The position numbers were made by a program, and so were the translations under genes. The notes below the pieces were generated by a model, which saw only the letters and a program-made list of their open reading frames with translations, ran no database searches and was not told the origin of the DNA. Positions 50,587 to 59,162 of a stretch of 64,000 nucleotides of DNA are shown here, one piece after another. The first letter of the stretch is position 1. Each line of letters begins with the position of its first letter. Origin of the DNA: Streptomyces sp. ATexAB-D23 (GTDB taxonomy: Bacteria; Actinomycetota; Actinomycetes; Streptomycetales; Streptomycetaceae); the NCBI RefSeq assembly GCF_000373645.1, contig NZ_KB892089.1, positions 186,001 to 250,000 on the forward strand. The letters are read 5' to 3'.

Positions 50587-51624
50587 GTGACCGTCAGCCT
50601 TGAGCAGTTGCGCCGTTGCCATGTCGCCGTCGACCTCGGGGCCTCCCGTACCCGGGTGTACGTCAAGGGGCCCGGCCTCGTCGTGGACGAGCCGAGCGTC
50701 GCCGCCGTCAACATCCGTACCGGCTCGCTCATCGCCGTCGGCGCACTCGCCGAACAGATGACGGGCCGCACTCCCCACTACATCCGGGTCGTCCGCCCCG
50801 TGTCCGGCGGGACCGTCGTGGACATCGAGATGGCCCAGCGCATGCTGCGCCACCTGCTCGGCGAGAAGCTCCGCCGCCAGCTGCGCCGCAAGCCCTGGCT
50901 GCGTGCCGCGGCCTGCATCCCGCACGAGAGCGATCCGCTCGCCCGCCGGGCCGCCGTGGAGACCCTGGTCGGCCTCGGCGCGCGCCGGGTCGAGCTCGTG
51001 GACACCCTGATCGCGGCGGCCGTCGGCTGCGGGCTGCCCGTCGAGCAGCCGACCGCGACCATGATCATGGTGTGCGGGGCGGCGACGACGCAGATCGCGG
51101 TGCTCTCGCTCGGCTCGATCGTGACGGCGGTACGCCTGCCGATCGGCGGCGACGCGATCGACCACGCGGTGATCCAGCACCTGCGCCAGTACCACGAGCT
51201 GATGCTGCCGAGCCAGTCCGTGCGCCCCCTCCAGCTCGCCCTCAACGGCAACGGGCTGACCGCGCAGGGCCCTTCGGTCACCGAGATCCACGGCCGGGAC
51301 GTGGCGACCGGGCTCGCCCGGTCCGTCGAGGTCGACACCGCCGCGATCCGGCAGGCGATCCACCGCCCGCTCACCGCGGTCCTGGACGGCCTGGGCAAGG
51401 TCCTGCGGGAATGCCCGCCCGACCTGGTCGCCGACCTCGCGGACTGCGGGATCATGATGGTCGGCGGGAGCGCCCTGCTGCCCGGCCTCGACCAGATGCT
51501 GCGCGACGCGACGGGCATGCCGGTGCACATCGCCGAACGGCCCGACGCCTGCTCGATCCTGGGCCTGGGCGCCATGCTGGACGGGGAGATCAGCCCGATG
51601 GTCCTCGATCCGCTGGCCGGCTGA
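50587..51624 (+). CDS. MreB-like protein (Mbl-type)
   Basis: The 345-residue actin-fold protein begins VAVDLGASRTRVYVKG (phosphate 1, about 13-28), and ends with MMVGGSALLPGLDQML (adenosine motif, about 297-312). The phosphate-2 loop, normally DIGGGTT, reads VCGAATTQIAVLSL and lacks the Asp. MreB paralogues in Streptomyces act in spore-wall assembly rather than rod shape. GTG start with GGGAGGA seven bases upstream. It resembles S. coelicolor Mbl from memory. Next gene is a sensor kinase 21 bases away. Confidence 0.9.
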   Translation: MTVSLEQLRRCHVAVDLGASRTRVYVKGPGLVVDEPSVAAVNIRTGSLIAVGALAEQMTGRTPHYIRVVRPVSGGTVVDIEMAQRMLRHLLGEKLRRQLRRKPWLRAAACIPHESDPLARRAAVETLVGLGARRVELVDTLIAAAVGCGLPVEQPTATMIMVCGAATTQIAVLSLGSIVTAVRLPIGGDAIDHAVIQHLRQYHELMLPSQSVRPLQLALNGNGLTAQGPSVTEIHGRDVATGLARSVEVDTAAIRQAIHRPLTAVLDGLGKVLRECPPDLVADLADCGIMMVGGSALLPGLDQMLRDATGMPVHIAERPDACSILGLGAMLDGEISPMVLDPLAG

Positions 51625-51645
51625 CCGGCGCGCCGGGACCGGCCG

Positions 51646-53229
51646 ATGACCGACGAGCCGGCCGGCGCGGCGCCGGAGCGCGGCCTGCCGGAGTCGCCCC
51701 TGCTGCCACGGCTCCTGGAAGCGGTGCTGAGCGTCGGCTCGGACCTCGAACTCCGGGCCACGCTCCAGCAGATCATCGACACCGTGACCGCCCTGACCGG
51801 CGCCAGGTACGGGGCGCTGGGCGTGCTCGACCCCGGGCACGGCACGATCCGAGAGCTGTTCGTCCGCGGGATGAGCGAGGCCGAGCAGGCGGCCATCGGC
51901 GACTTCCCCGACGGGCACACCGGCATGCTCGGCGCCCTCGTGGACGCGCCGGGGCCGGTGCGCTCCGACGACCTGTGCGCCGACCCGCGCGCCACCGGCG
52001 TCCCGCCCGGCCACCCCCCGGTGCGCTCGTTCCTCGGCGCCGCCATCCGGGTCCGCCACGAGGTCTTCGGCAACATCTACCTCGCCGGGAAGACCACCGG
52101 GCACTTCACCGAGACCGACGCCGGGCTGCTGCGGGTCCTCGCCGCGCAGGCCGGCATCGCGATCGGCAACGCCCGGCTGTACGAGAGCGCCCGGCAGCGC
52201 GAACGCTGGATCGAGGGCGCGGCCGCCGTCACCAACACCCTGCTCACCGGCGAGAACCTGTCCGACGCGCTGACGACCGTGGCGGAACGGGCCCGCATCC
52301 TCAGCGACGCGGCGGCCGGGGTGATCCTCCAGCCCACCGACGAGGGCGGCATGGAGATCGTCGTCGCCTCCACACAGGAGGACCCGGCCGGGCTCGTGGG
52401 CACGGCCATCGCGCCCGGCTCCCCCGTCCTGGTCCAACTGCTGGGCGGCGAGGCGGTGTTCATCGACGACTCGGCGACCGATCCCCGGATGACGACACCG
52501 GTACGGTCCCGCTTCGGCCCCAGCATGATGCTGCCGTTGCAGAGCGGGGGCCGGCTCATCGGGACCCTCGCCCTGCCCCGCGGGCGCGGCGCCCGCCCGT
52601 ACACCGACCTGGACCGGCTGCTGGCCGCCCAGTTCGCCTCGCAGGCGGCGCTCGCCCTGGTCCTGGCGGACTCGCAGCACGACCGGGAGCAGCTGGCGGT
52701 GTACGAGGACCGCGACCGGATCGCGCGCGACCTGCACGATCTGGTCGTCCAGCGGCTGTTCGCCACCGAGATGATGCTGGAGTCGACGCGCCGGCGGGCC
52801 GGTGCCGGGGAGACGAGCGAGCTGCTCTCCAAGGCGGTGGACGAGCTGGATTCGACGATCCAGGAAGTGCGGACGGCCATCTTCGCCCTCCAGCAGCCGC
52901 CCGCCGAGGCGCCCGCCACCTTCCGGGGCCGGGTGCTGCGGGAGACCGCGGGCGCGGCGGCGGTGCTCGGCTTCCAGCCGTCGGTGCGGTTCGCCGGGGC
53001 GGTGGACGCGCTCGTGACGGAACCGGCGGGCGGGCGGCTGCTCGCCGCGCTGCGGAGCGCCCTGGCGGCGGCACACCGGAGGGACGGGGTGTCGGCGATC
53101 GAGGTGGCGGTGGACGTGACGGCGACGCTGCCGGACGGGCGGGGCGCGGTCCGCCTCACGGTCGCGGACGACGGGCGCGATCCGGACGGTACGCGGGCGC
53201 CGGTGGTGACGTGGGAGGCGCCGCTGTGA
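51646..53229 (+). CDS. GAF-domain sensor kinase (DevS-like) with collapsed ATPase domain
   Basis: The 527-residue protein has two GAF domains (about 30-180 and 196-345) and a HisKA_3 helix with RDLHDLVVQRLFATEM (His364). The ATPase domain is odd. Where relatives have a N box like REALSNVARHA it reads RSALAAAHRRDG, and after TVADDGR the G2 loop and lid are missing, with the sequence jumping to a final VVTWEAPL strand. ATP binding is probably lost. It may act as a ligand-binding partner rather than a kinase. No response regulator follows. Confidence 0.85.
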   Translation: MTDEPAGAAPERGLPESPLLPRLLEAVLSVGSDLELRATLQQIIDTVTALTGARYGALGVLDPGHGTIRELFVRGMSEAEQAAIGDFPDGHTGMLGALVDAPGPVRSDDLCADPRATGVPPGHPPVRSFLGAAIRVRHEVFGNIYLAGKTTGHFTETDAGLLRVLAAQAGIAIGNARLYESARQRERWIEGAAAVTNTLLTGENLSDALTTVAERARILSDAAAGVILQPTDEGGMEIVVASTQEDPAGLVGTAIAPGSPVLVQLLGGEAVFIDDSATDPRMTTPVRSRFGPSMMLPLQSGGRLIGTLALPRGRGARPYTDLDRLLAAQFASQAALALVLADSQHDREQLAVYEDRDRIARDLHDLVVQRLFATEMMLESTRRRAGAGETSELLSKAVDELDSTIQEVRTAIFALQQPPAEAPATFRGRVLRETAGAAAVLGFQPSVRFAGAVDALVTEPAGGRLLAALRSALAAAHRRDGVSAIEVAVDVTATLPDGRGAVRLTVADDGRDPDGTRAPVVTWEAPL

Positions 53230-53238
53230 GCCGGGGCG

Positions 53239-53673
53239 TCACGGGCCGCCGGGCGCCGCTCTGAGGGCGACACGGGTGTGGGAGTGCGCGACGCCCGCCT
53301 CGCGCTTGAGGCGGCGCAGGAGGGTGTCGAGCGCCGCGGTGTCGGCGGCGGTCGCCCGTACGAGATAGTCGTGTCCGCCCGTCACGTGCACCACCTCGGT
53401 GATGCCTGGCAGGGCCAGCACCGCCCGTTCGAACGTCTCGTTGGTGGTGTCCATCCGCAGGGTCACGTCGATGAAGACGACGAGTCCGGTGCGGGTGTCG
53501 GCCGCGGGGTCGATGATCACCGTGAAACCGCGGATGACACCGTCCTTGCGCAGCCGCCGCACCCGGTCGGCCGCCGCGTTGGCGCTGAGCCCGACCCGTA
53601 CGCCCAGGTCGCGGTACGAGATCCGGGCGTCCTCCTGGAGGACACCGAGGATTTCCCTGTCCAGACGGTCCAT
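53239..53673 (-). CDS. Lrp/AsnC-family regulator
   Basis: The 144-residue protein has an N-terminal HTH (MDRLDREILGVLQEDARISYRDLGVRVGLS, read in parts) and the RAM ligand-binding domain with HVTGGHDYLVRATAADTAAL. Lrp/AsnC proteins sense amino acids or related effectors and form octamers. It diverges from the NarK-type transporter, whose start is 115 bases away, and is a likely regulator of it. The stop is close to the convergent kinase stop (9 bases). Confidence 0.93.
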   Translation of the reverse strand: MDRLDREILGVLQEDARISYRDLGVRVGLSANAAADRVRRLRKDGVIRGFTVIIDPAADTRTGLVVFIDVTLRMDTTNETFERAVLALPGITEVVHVTGGHDYLVRATAADTAALDTLLRRLKREAGVAHSHTRVALRAAPGGP

Positions 53674-53788
53674 GGTCCCAATTGTCGCAGCTTCGGCGCG
53701 GATGAGAAGCCGGGCGGGGGCCGGAACCCCTCCCCCGTATGGCGCACGCCGACGGGCTCGCGGCCCGTGCCCGCCCTTGACTGGCCGT

Positions 53789-55000
53789 GTGGACACAGCC
53801 GTGAAGCAGTCACCCGCACCGTCCGGAGCCCCGCCGTCCGCCGCCTATCGCAACCTGGTGATGGCCACGATCGGCTTCACGCTCACGTTCTGGGCCTGGA
53901 ACCTGATCGCGCCCATGTCGGCCGACTACAAGGACCGCCTGGGGCTGAACTCGTTCCAGCAGTCGCTGCTGGTCGCCGTGCCGGTGCTGGTCGGCTCGCT
54001 GGGCCGTATCCCGGTGGGCGCGCTCACCGACAAGTACGGGGCGCGGCTGATGTTCCCTCTCACCTCGGCGCTGACCGTCGTGCCGGTGCTGCTGCTGATC
54101 CCGGCGAAGGACTCGTACGGGGCGATGCTGGCGGTGGGCTTCCTGCTGGGACTCGGCGGGACGACGTTCGCGATCGGCATTCCGCTGGTCAACTCCTGGT
54201 TCCCGCCCGCCGATCGCGGCCTCGCGCTGGGCATCTTCGGCATGGGCATGGGCGGGGTCGCGCTGTCCGGCTACTTCACCCCGCGCATCGCCGGGCACGG
54301 CGACAACCTGCCGTTCCTGGTGGTCGCCGCCGCGCTGCTGGTGTACGCGGCGCTGGCCGCCCTGCTCGTCAGCGACCGTCCAGGCCGCCAGGTGCCGACC
54401 GATTCGCTGGTCCACCGGCTGGGCGCGGCGGGCAGGCTGCGGGTCACCTGGGAGCTGTCCGCGCTGTACGCGATCGGCTTCGGCGGCATCGTGGCGTTCG
54501 GCGTGTACCTGCCGACGTATCTCAAGACGTGGTACGCGCTGTCGCCGACCGACGCCGGTACGAAGGCGGCCGGGTTCGCGCTGGTCACGGTCATCTTCCG
54601 GCCGATCGGCGGCCGGCTGTCGGACCGCATGCACCCGGCGCTCGTCACCTCCGCGGCGCTGGGCGTCGCCGCCCTCACGGCCATCGTCCAGGCGTTCGAC
54701 CCGCAGCTGTCGCCGGGCGGCACGATCGCGCTGCTCGTGATGGCGGCGGGCCTGGGCACCGCGAGCGGCAGCGTCTTCGCCCTGGTCTCGCAGGTGACCC
54801 CGCAGGCGAAGGTGGGCAGTGTGACCGGGATCGTCGGCGCGATGGGCGGGCTCGGCGGTTTCGTGCCGCCGCTGGTGATGGGCGCGATCTACAGCGCGAA
54901 GGACTCGTACTCGATCGGTTTCATGCTCCTGTCCGACCTGGCCCTGGCGGGCTGTGTGTACGCGTACGGCCGCATGCGGAACATCCAGCGGGACGGGTGA
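53789..55000 (+). CDS. MFS transporter, nitrate/nitrite NarK-like
   Basis: The 403-residue transporter has 12 membrane segments. The NNP signature is in VGSVTGIVGAMGGLGGFVPPLVMG (about 345-368, read in two parts), and RIPVGALTDKYGARL gives motif A. NarK family proteins move nitrate in or nitrite out; members with other anions exist. GTG at 53789 or 53801 may be the start. It is divergent from the Lrp/AsnC gene. The two conserved substrate arginines of NarK cannot be confirmed by eye. Confidence 0.83.
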   Translation: MDTAVKQSPAPSGAPPSAAYRNLVMATIGFTLTFWAWNLIAPMSADYKDRLGLNSFQQSLLVAVPVLVGSLGRIPVGALTDKYGARLMFPLTSALTVVPVLLLIPAKDSYGAMLAVGFLLGLGGTTFAIGIPLVNSWFPPADRGLALGIFGMGMGGVALSGYFTPRIAGHGDNLPFLVVAAALLVYAALAALLVSDRPGRQVPTDSLVHRLGAAGRLRVTWELSALYAIGFGGIVAFGVYLPTYLKTWYALSPTDAGTKAAGFALVTVIFRPIGGRLSDRMHPALVTSAALGVAALTAIVQAFDPQLSPGGTIALLVMAAGLGTASGSVFALVSQVTPQAKVGSVTGIVGAMGGLGGFVPPLVMGAIYSAKDSYSIGFMLLSDLALAGCVYAYGRMRNIQRDG

Positions 55001-55080
55001 GGGAACCGTCACATCCCGGGCGCCCCGGTTCGAGCCGGATTCGAGGGACGGGGACGCGGTATCGCTCTAGGGTGCCCAGG

Positions 55081-56541
55081 GTGATGCCACTTCTGCCTGC
55101 ACTCCAGGACGTGTCCGGTCCGGCGGCCGCCCGAGAAGCCGTCCGGTTCGACGAAGTCTCCCTGACGTACGCACAGCTGACCGAGGTCACGGACGCGCTC
55201 GCGGCCCGGCTCGCGGGCGCCGGCCGGGTCGCCGTCTGGGCCACACCGACCGCGGGGACCGTCGTCGCCGTGGTCGCCGCGCTGCGGGCGGGCGTACCGG
55301 CCGTACCGCTGAACCCGAAGACGGGGGAACGGGAGCTGGCGCACATCGTCGCGGACAGCGCGCCCTCGGCGGTGCTGGCCTCGCCGGACGACGTGCTCCC
55401 GCCCGCCCTTGCCGCCCTGGAGCGGGTGGACGTCACCACGACGGCCACCGGCCCCGCCCCCGCGGCGCCCTCCGAGCCGGACCCCGAGGCCCCCGCCCTG
55501 GTCGTGTACACCTCCGGGACGACCGGGCCGCCCAAGGGGGCCGTCCTGCCGCGCCGGGCGCTCGCCGCCTCGCTGGACGCGCTGGAGGACGCCTGGCAGT
55601 GGACCGCCGACGACGTCCTCGTCCACGCGCTGCCGCTGTTCCATGTGCACGGCCTGATCCTCGGCGTGCTCGGCCCGCTGCGCCGGGGCGGTTCGGTGCG
55701 CCACCTGGGCCGGTTCTCCCCCGAGGGCGTGGCGCGGGAGCTGGGCGCCGGCGGCACGATGCTGTTCGGTGTGCCGACCATGTACCACCGGCTCGCGGAG
55801 GCGCTGGCGGACCCCGAGGCCGGCGCCGGTCTCGCGAAGGCCCTCGCGGGCGCCCGGCTGCTGGTCTCCGGATCGGCCGCGCTGCCGGTCCACGACCACG
55901 AGCGCATCGCGGCGGCGACCGGCCGCCGGGTCATCGAGCGGTACGGCATGACGGAGACCCTGATGAACACGGGCGTACGGGCCGACGGCGCCCCGCGCCC
56001 CGGCACGGTCGGACCGCCCCTGCGCGGCGTGGAACTGCGCCTCGTCGAGGAGGACGGCAGCCCGCTCGCCGACGCGGAGTCGATCGGCGAGATCCAGGTG
56101 CGCGGACCGAACCTGTTCACCGGCTATCTGAACCGCCCCGACGCGACGGCCGCCGCGCTCACCGGGGACGGCTGGTTCCGTACCGGCGACATGGCCACGC
56201 TCGACCCCGACGGATATGTGCGCATCGTCGGCCGCAGGGCCACCGACCTGATCAAGAGCGGCGGCTACAAGATCGGCGCCGGCGAGATCGAGAACGCCCT
56301 GCTCGACCACCCCGGCGTCCGGGAAGCGGCCGTCACCGGCGAACCGGACGCGGACCTGGGCGAGCGGATCGTGGCCTGGGTGGTGCCGGCCGACCCCGCC
56401 GCCCCGCCCACCGCCGACGCGCTGGCCGGCCATGTCGCGGCCCAGCTCGCCCCGCACAAGCGCCCGCGCACGGTCCGCTACCTGGACGCCCTGCCGCGCA
56501 ACGACCTGGGCAAGATCATGAAACGGGCGCTCCATGGCTGA
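55081..56541 (+). CDS. matB: Malonyl-CoA synthetase (MatB)
   Basis: The 486-residue acyl-CoA synthetase has the AMP-binding loop VVYTSGTTGPPKGAV (about 141-155), YGMTETLMNT, and the hinge with RTGDMATLDPDGYVRIVGR and catalytic Lys in GKIMKRAL. It closely matches S. coelicolor MatB from memory, including LPLFHVHGLILG and GSAALPVHDHERIAAATGR. MatB forms malonyl- and methylmalonyl-CoA from free diacids. A -10-like TAGGGT eight bases before the GTG may give a leaderless message. Its stop overlaps the next start. Confidence 0.93.
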   Translation: MMPLLPALQDVSGPAAAREAVRFDEVSLTYAQLTEVTDALAARLAGAGRVAVWATPTAGTVVAVVAALRAGVPAVPLNPKTGERELAHIVADSAPSAVLASPDDVLPPALAALERVDVTTTATGPAPAAPSEPDPEAPALVVYTSGTTGPPKGAVLPRRALAASLDALEDAWQWTADDVLVHALPLFHVHGLILGVLGPLRRGGSVRHLGRFSPEGVARELGAGGTMLFGVPTMYHRLAEALADPEAGAGLAKALAGARLLVSGSAALPVHDHERIAAATGRRVIERYGMTETLMNTGVRADGAPRPGTVGPPLRGVELRLVEEDGSPLADAESIGEIQVRGPNLFTGYLNRPDATAAALTGDGWFRTGDMATLDPDGYVRIVGRRATDLIKSGGYKIGAGEIENALLDHPGVREAAVTGEPDADLGERIVAWVVPADPAAPPTADALAGHVAAQLAPHKRPRTVRYLDALPRNDLGKIMKRALHG

Positions 56542-57901
56542 GCGGCTGACGGCACGCGAGGCGATCGCCGCGCTCACCGCCGGCTTCACCGAGTCCGCCG
56601 CCCCCGCCGGGGACACCGCGGGCGACGGCCCGCTCGGCTGGGCGGGCTACGCCGATTCCCGGGCGCGGGCCACCGCCCGTACCGGCGAGCAGGAGTCCGT
56701 CGTCCACGGTACCGCCACGGTCGGCGGGCATCCTTGCGTCCTGCTCTCGTTCGAGTTCGGCTTCCTGGGCGGCTCGCTCGGGCAACGCACCGGAGACCGG
56801 CTGGAGGCCGCGTACGAGGAGGCCATAAACCGGCGGCTGCCGCTCGTCTCGCTGATCGCGACGGGCGGCAGCCGCATGCAGGAAGGCATGATCGCGCTGA
56901 CCCAGCTGCACCGGGTGGCCCGCGCGTCGGCCCGGCTGCGGGCGGCGGGGCCGGCCCAGCTCGCGGTCCTGCGCGACCCGACGACCGGCGGCGGCTGGGC
57001 CACGCTGGGCGCGGGCGCCGATGTGATCCTGGCACTGCCCGGGGCGCAGGTCGGGTTCGCCGGTTCCCGGGTGCGTCCGGCGGACGCGGACCCCGCCGCG
57101 TACGGGGCCGAGGGCCAGCTCGCGGCCGGTTCCGTCGACGCGATCGTCCCGCCCGGGGAGCTGCCGGCCACGGTGGGCCGCTGGCTGGGCCTGCTCGCCC
57201 ACCACGACGCCCCGCCCGCGCCCGCCCCGGTCCCGGACGCGCTCGGGGTGACCGACTTGCCCCGCACGGGCTGGGACGCGGTCCTGCGGGCCAGGGCGGC
57301 GGACCGGCCGCGCGCCGGGGCCTACCTGGACGCCTACTTCGACCTGCGCCTCCCGCTGAGCGGCGACCGCTGCGGCGGCACGGACCCGGGACTGCTCTGC
57401 GGGTTCGGACTGCGCGAGGGGCGGCCGGTGGCGTACGTGGCGCAGTGCGGCACCGCGACGCGCCCGGCCGGGTACCGCACGGCGGCCCGGGTGATCAGGC
57501 TCGCCGACCGGCTGGGGATCCCGGTCCTCACCCTGGTCGACACCCCGGGCGCGGCCAACGACGCGGAGGCGGAACGTTCCGGCGCGGGCGCGGCCATCGC
57601 GGACGCCTTCGCGGCGATCGCGGCGGCCCGGGTCCCGGTCACGACCCTGGTGATCGGCGAGGGCGGATCGGGCGGCGCGCTGGCCCTGGCCGCGCCGGAC
57701 CGCACGCACGTCACCCCGGACAGCTACTTCTCGGTCATCGCCCCCGAGTTGGCCGCGGCGATCCTGAAGCGGGACCCGGACCGCGTCCGGGCCACGGCCG
57801 GCCAGCTGCGACTGCGCCCGCAGGACCTGGTGGACCTGGGCGTGGCCCGCTCGGTGGCCGGTGCGCCGGGCCGACGCGCAGGAGCGGCCGAGGGTGGCTA
57901 G
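56534..57901 (+). CDS. Acyl-CoA carboxyltransferase, fused beta-alpha type
   Basis: The 455-residue protein holds both crotonase-like halves of an acetyl-CoA carboxylase carboxyltransferase. The beta half has ATGGSRMQEGMIALTQL and DPTTGGGWATLGAGADV. The alpha half has GIPVLTLVDTPGA and VIGEGGSGGALALA, an oxyanion loop. There is no N-terminal zinc ribbon. It overlaps matB by eight bases, so the two form an operon supplying malonyl-CoA by two routes. Biotin carboxylase and carrier genes are elsewhere. Confidence 0.88.
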   Translation: MAERLTAREAIAALTAGFTESAAPAGDTAGDGPLGWAGYADSRARATARTGEQESVVHGTATVGGHPCVLLSFEFGFLGGSLGQRTGDRLEAAYEEAINRRLPLVSLIATGGSRMQEGMIALTQLHRVARASARLRAAGPAQLAVLRDPTTGGGWATLGAGADVILALPGAQVGFAGSRVRPADADPAAYGAEGQLAAGSVDAIVPPGELPATVGRWLGLLAHHDAPPAPAPVPDALGVTDLPRTGWDAVLRARAADRPRAGAYLDAYFDLRLPLSGDRCGGTDPGLLCGFGLREGRPVAYVAQCGTATRPAGYRTAARVIRLADRLGIPVLTLVDTPGAANDAEAERSGAGAAIADAFAAIAAARVPVTTLVIGEGGSGGALALAAPDRTHVTPDSYFSVIAPELAAAILKRDPDRVRATAGQLRLRPQDLVDLGVARSVAGAPGRRAGAAEGG

Positions 57902-57946
57902 CGTGGACGGAGGGGGCAGACCCGTCACCCGAGGAGATGACCCACC

Positions 57947-58741
57947 ATGCCCGCAGAAGCAGAAGGCACGCCGTGCTGGGCAGACGCGACGGTCGGCGAC
58001 CTCGCAGAGGCGAAACGCTTCTACGGTGAGCTGCTGGGCTGGACGTTCGGCGACACACTGGCCGAGTACGGCAGCTACACCCAGGCCTTTGTGAACGAGA
58101 AGGCGGTCGCCGCGCTGATGCCCCGGCAGTCGGAGCAGATGCCGACCGGCTGGTGCCTGTACCTGGAATCGCCCGACGCGGCGGCCACCGCGTCGAAGAT
58201 CCGCGACAACGGCGGCACGGTCCAGGTGAATCCCATGCAGGTCGGCGAGTTCGGCACGATGGTGGTGGCCGACGACCCCGGCGGGGCGACCTTCGGCGTG
58301 TGGCAGCCCGGCAGCCACAAGGGCTTCGGGGCCCGGACGGTGCCCGGCGCCTACAGCTGGGCCGAGGTCTTCACCCGTGAGCCGGAGAAGGCGGACGCCT
58401 TCTTCTCCGCCGTCTTCGGATACGGCGTGCAGCGCATGGCGGACGACGCGGTCGACTTCACCCTCTACGACCTGGGCGCGGACCCGGTGCTGGGCCGGAT
58501 GAAGATGGGGGACGACTTCCCGCCCGAGGTGCCGCCGCACCTGAACGTGTACTTCACGGTCTCGGACTGCGACGCGGCGGTGGAGAAGGCGAAGTCGCTG
58601 GGTGCGACGCTGCGGTTCGGCCCGATGACGATCCCGTTCGGCAGGTTCGCGGCGCTGACGGACCCGGACGGCTCGCCGTTCTCGCTGATCGACAGCGGGA
58701 CGACGGGCGGTGAGATGCCGAAGCTGGAGAGGGTGAGGTGA
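57947..58741 (+). CDS. VOC-family (glyoxalase-like) two-domain protein
   Basis: The 264-residue protein has two VOC modules: ADATVGDLAEAKRFYGELLGW (about 12-32) and SWAEVFTREPEKADAFFSAVFGY (about 137-159), each ending with a DPDG- or DDPGG-type turn (VADDPGGATFGVW, LTDPDGSPFSLID). VOC proteins bind metals or small hydrophobic ligands, in detoxification or antibiotic resistance. No substrate is predicted. It follows the carboxylase by 45 bases and is convergent with the acpS gene. Confidence 0.88.
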   Translation: MPAEAEGTPCWADATVGDLAEAKRFYGELLGWTFGDTLAEYGSYTQAFVNEKAVAALMPRQSEQMPTGWCLYLESPDAAATASKIRDNGGTVQVNPMQVGEFGTMVVADDPGGATFGVWQPGSHKGFGARTVPGAYSWAEVFTREPEKADAFFSAVFGYGVQRMADDAVDFTLYDLGADPVLGRMKMGDDFPPEVPPHLNVYFTVSDCDAAVEKAKSLGATLRFGPMTIPFGRFAALTDPDGSPFSLIDSGTTGGEMPKLERVR

Positions 58742-58751
58742 CGTAGCGCGT

Positions 58752-59162
58752 TCACGTCTCGTCGCCGATCCCCGCCACCATCGCGTGCGCCTGGGCCGCC
58801 GTGTGCGTGAGGCTGACCAGCCAGGTGCGGATGCCCGCCGCTTCCGCCAGCGCCGCGGCCCGGCCCGCGAGGTGGAGGGAGGGCTTCCCGTCGGGCGCCC
58901 GCCGGACCTCGATATCGGTGAGCGGCGCCCCGGCGAGGCCCGTGCCCAGCGCCTTCAGCACCGCTTCCTTGGCCGCGAACCGGACGGCGTACCGCTCCGC
59001 CGGGTCTCGCGGGAGGTCGCAGTAGGCGCGCTCGGCCTCGGTGAACGCCCTGGTCCTGAAGGATGGCTGGCGGGTGAGCACGCCCCGTATCTCCGCCACG
59101 TCCGCGAGGTCCGTGCCCACGCACAGGACCCGCCGGCCGACCAGGCCTTGCGTCCACGTCAT
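58752..59162 (-). CDS. Holo-ACP synthase (AcpS-type PPTase)
   Basis: The 136-residue protein has the AcpS motifs GTDLADVAEI (Asp18) and RFAAKEAVLKALGTGL (Glu66, Lys69 area), which bind Mg2+ and CoA. It adds phosphopantetheine to a carrier protein. The ATG overlaps the upstream peptidase stop (ATGA), so it is the last gene of the minus-strand operon, and the carrier protein at 62692 is its obvious partner. Because the fatty-acid acpP is far away, this is probably a pathway-dedicated copy rather than the housekeeping gene. Confidence 0.92.
   Translation of the reverse strand: MTWTQGLVGRRVLCVGTDLADVAEIRGVLTRQPSFRTRAFTEAERAYCDLPRDPAERYAVRFAAKEAVLKALGTGLAGAPLTDIEVRRAPDGKPSLHLAGRAAALAEAAGIRTWLVSLTHTAAQAHAMVAGIGDET

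Noticed and set aside
50563..53076. An 837-residue minus-strand frame over the MreB-like and kinase genes
   Set aside because: It lacks recognisable motifs and conflicts with two well-supported genes on the plus strand.
53278..55080. Plus-strand open frame running into matB
   Set aside because: Overlaps the Lrp/AsnC gene and the transporter in another frame; matB starts at 55081 with a promoter-like box upstream.
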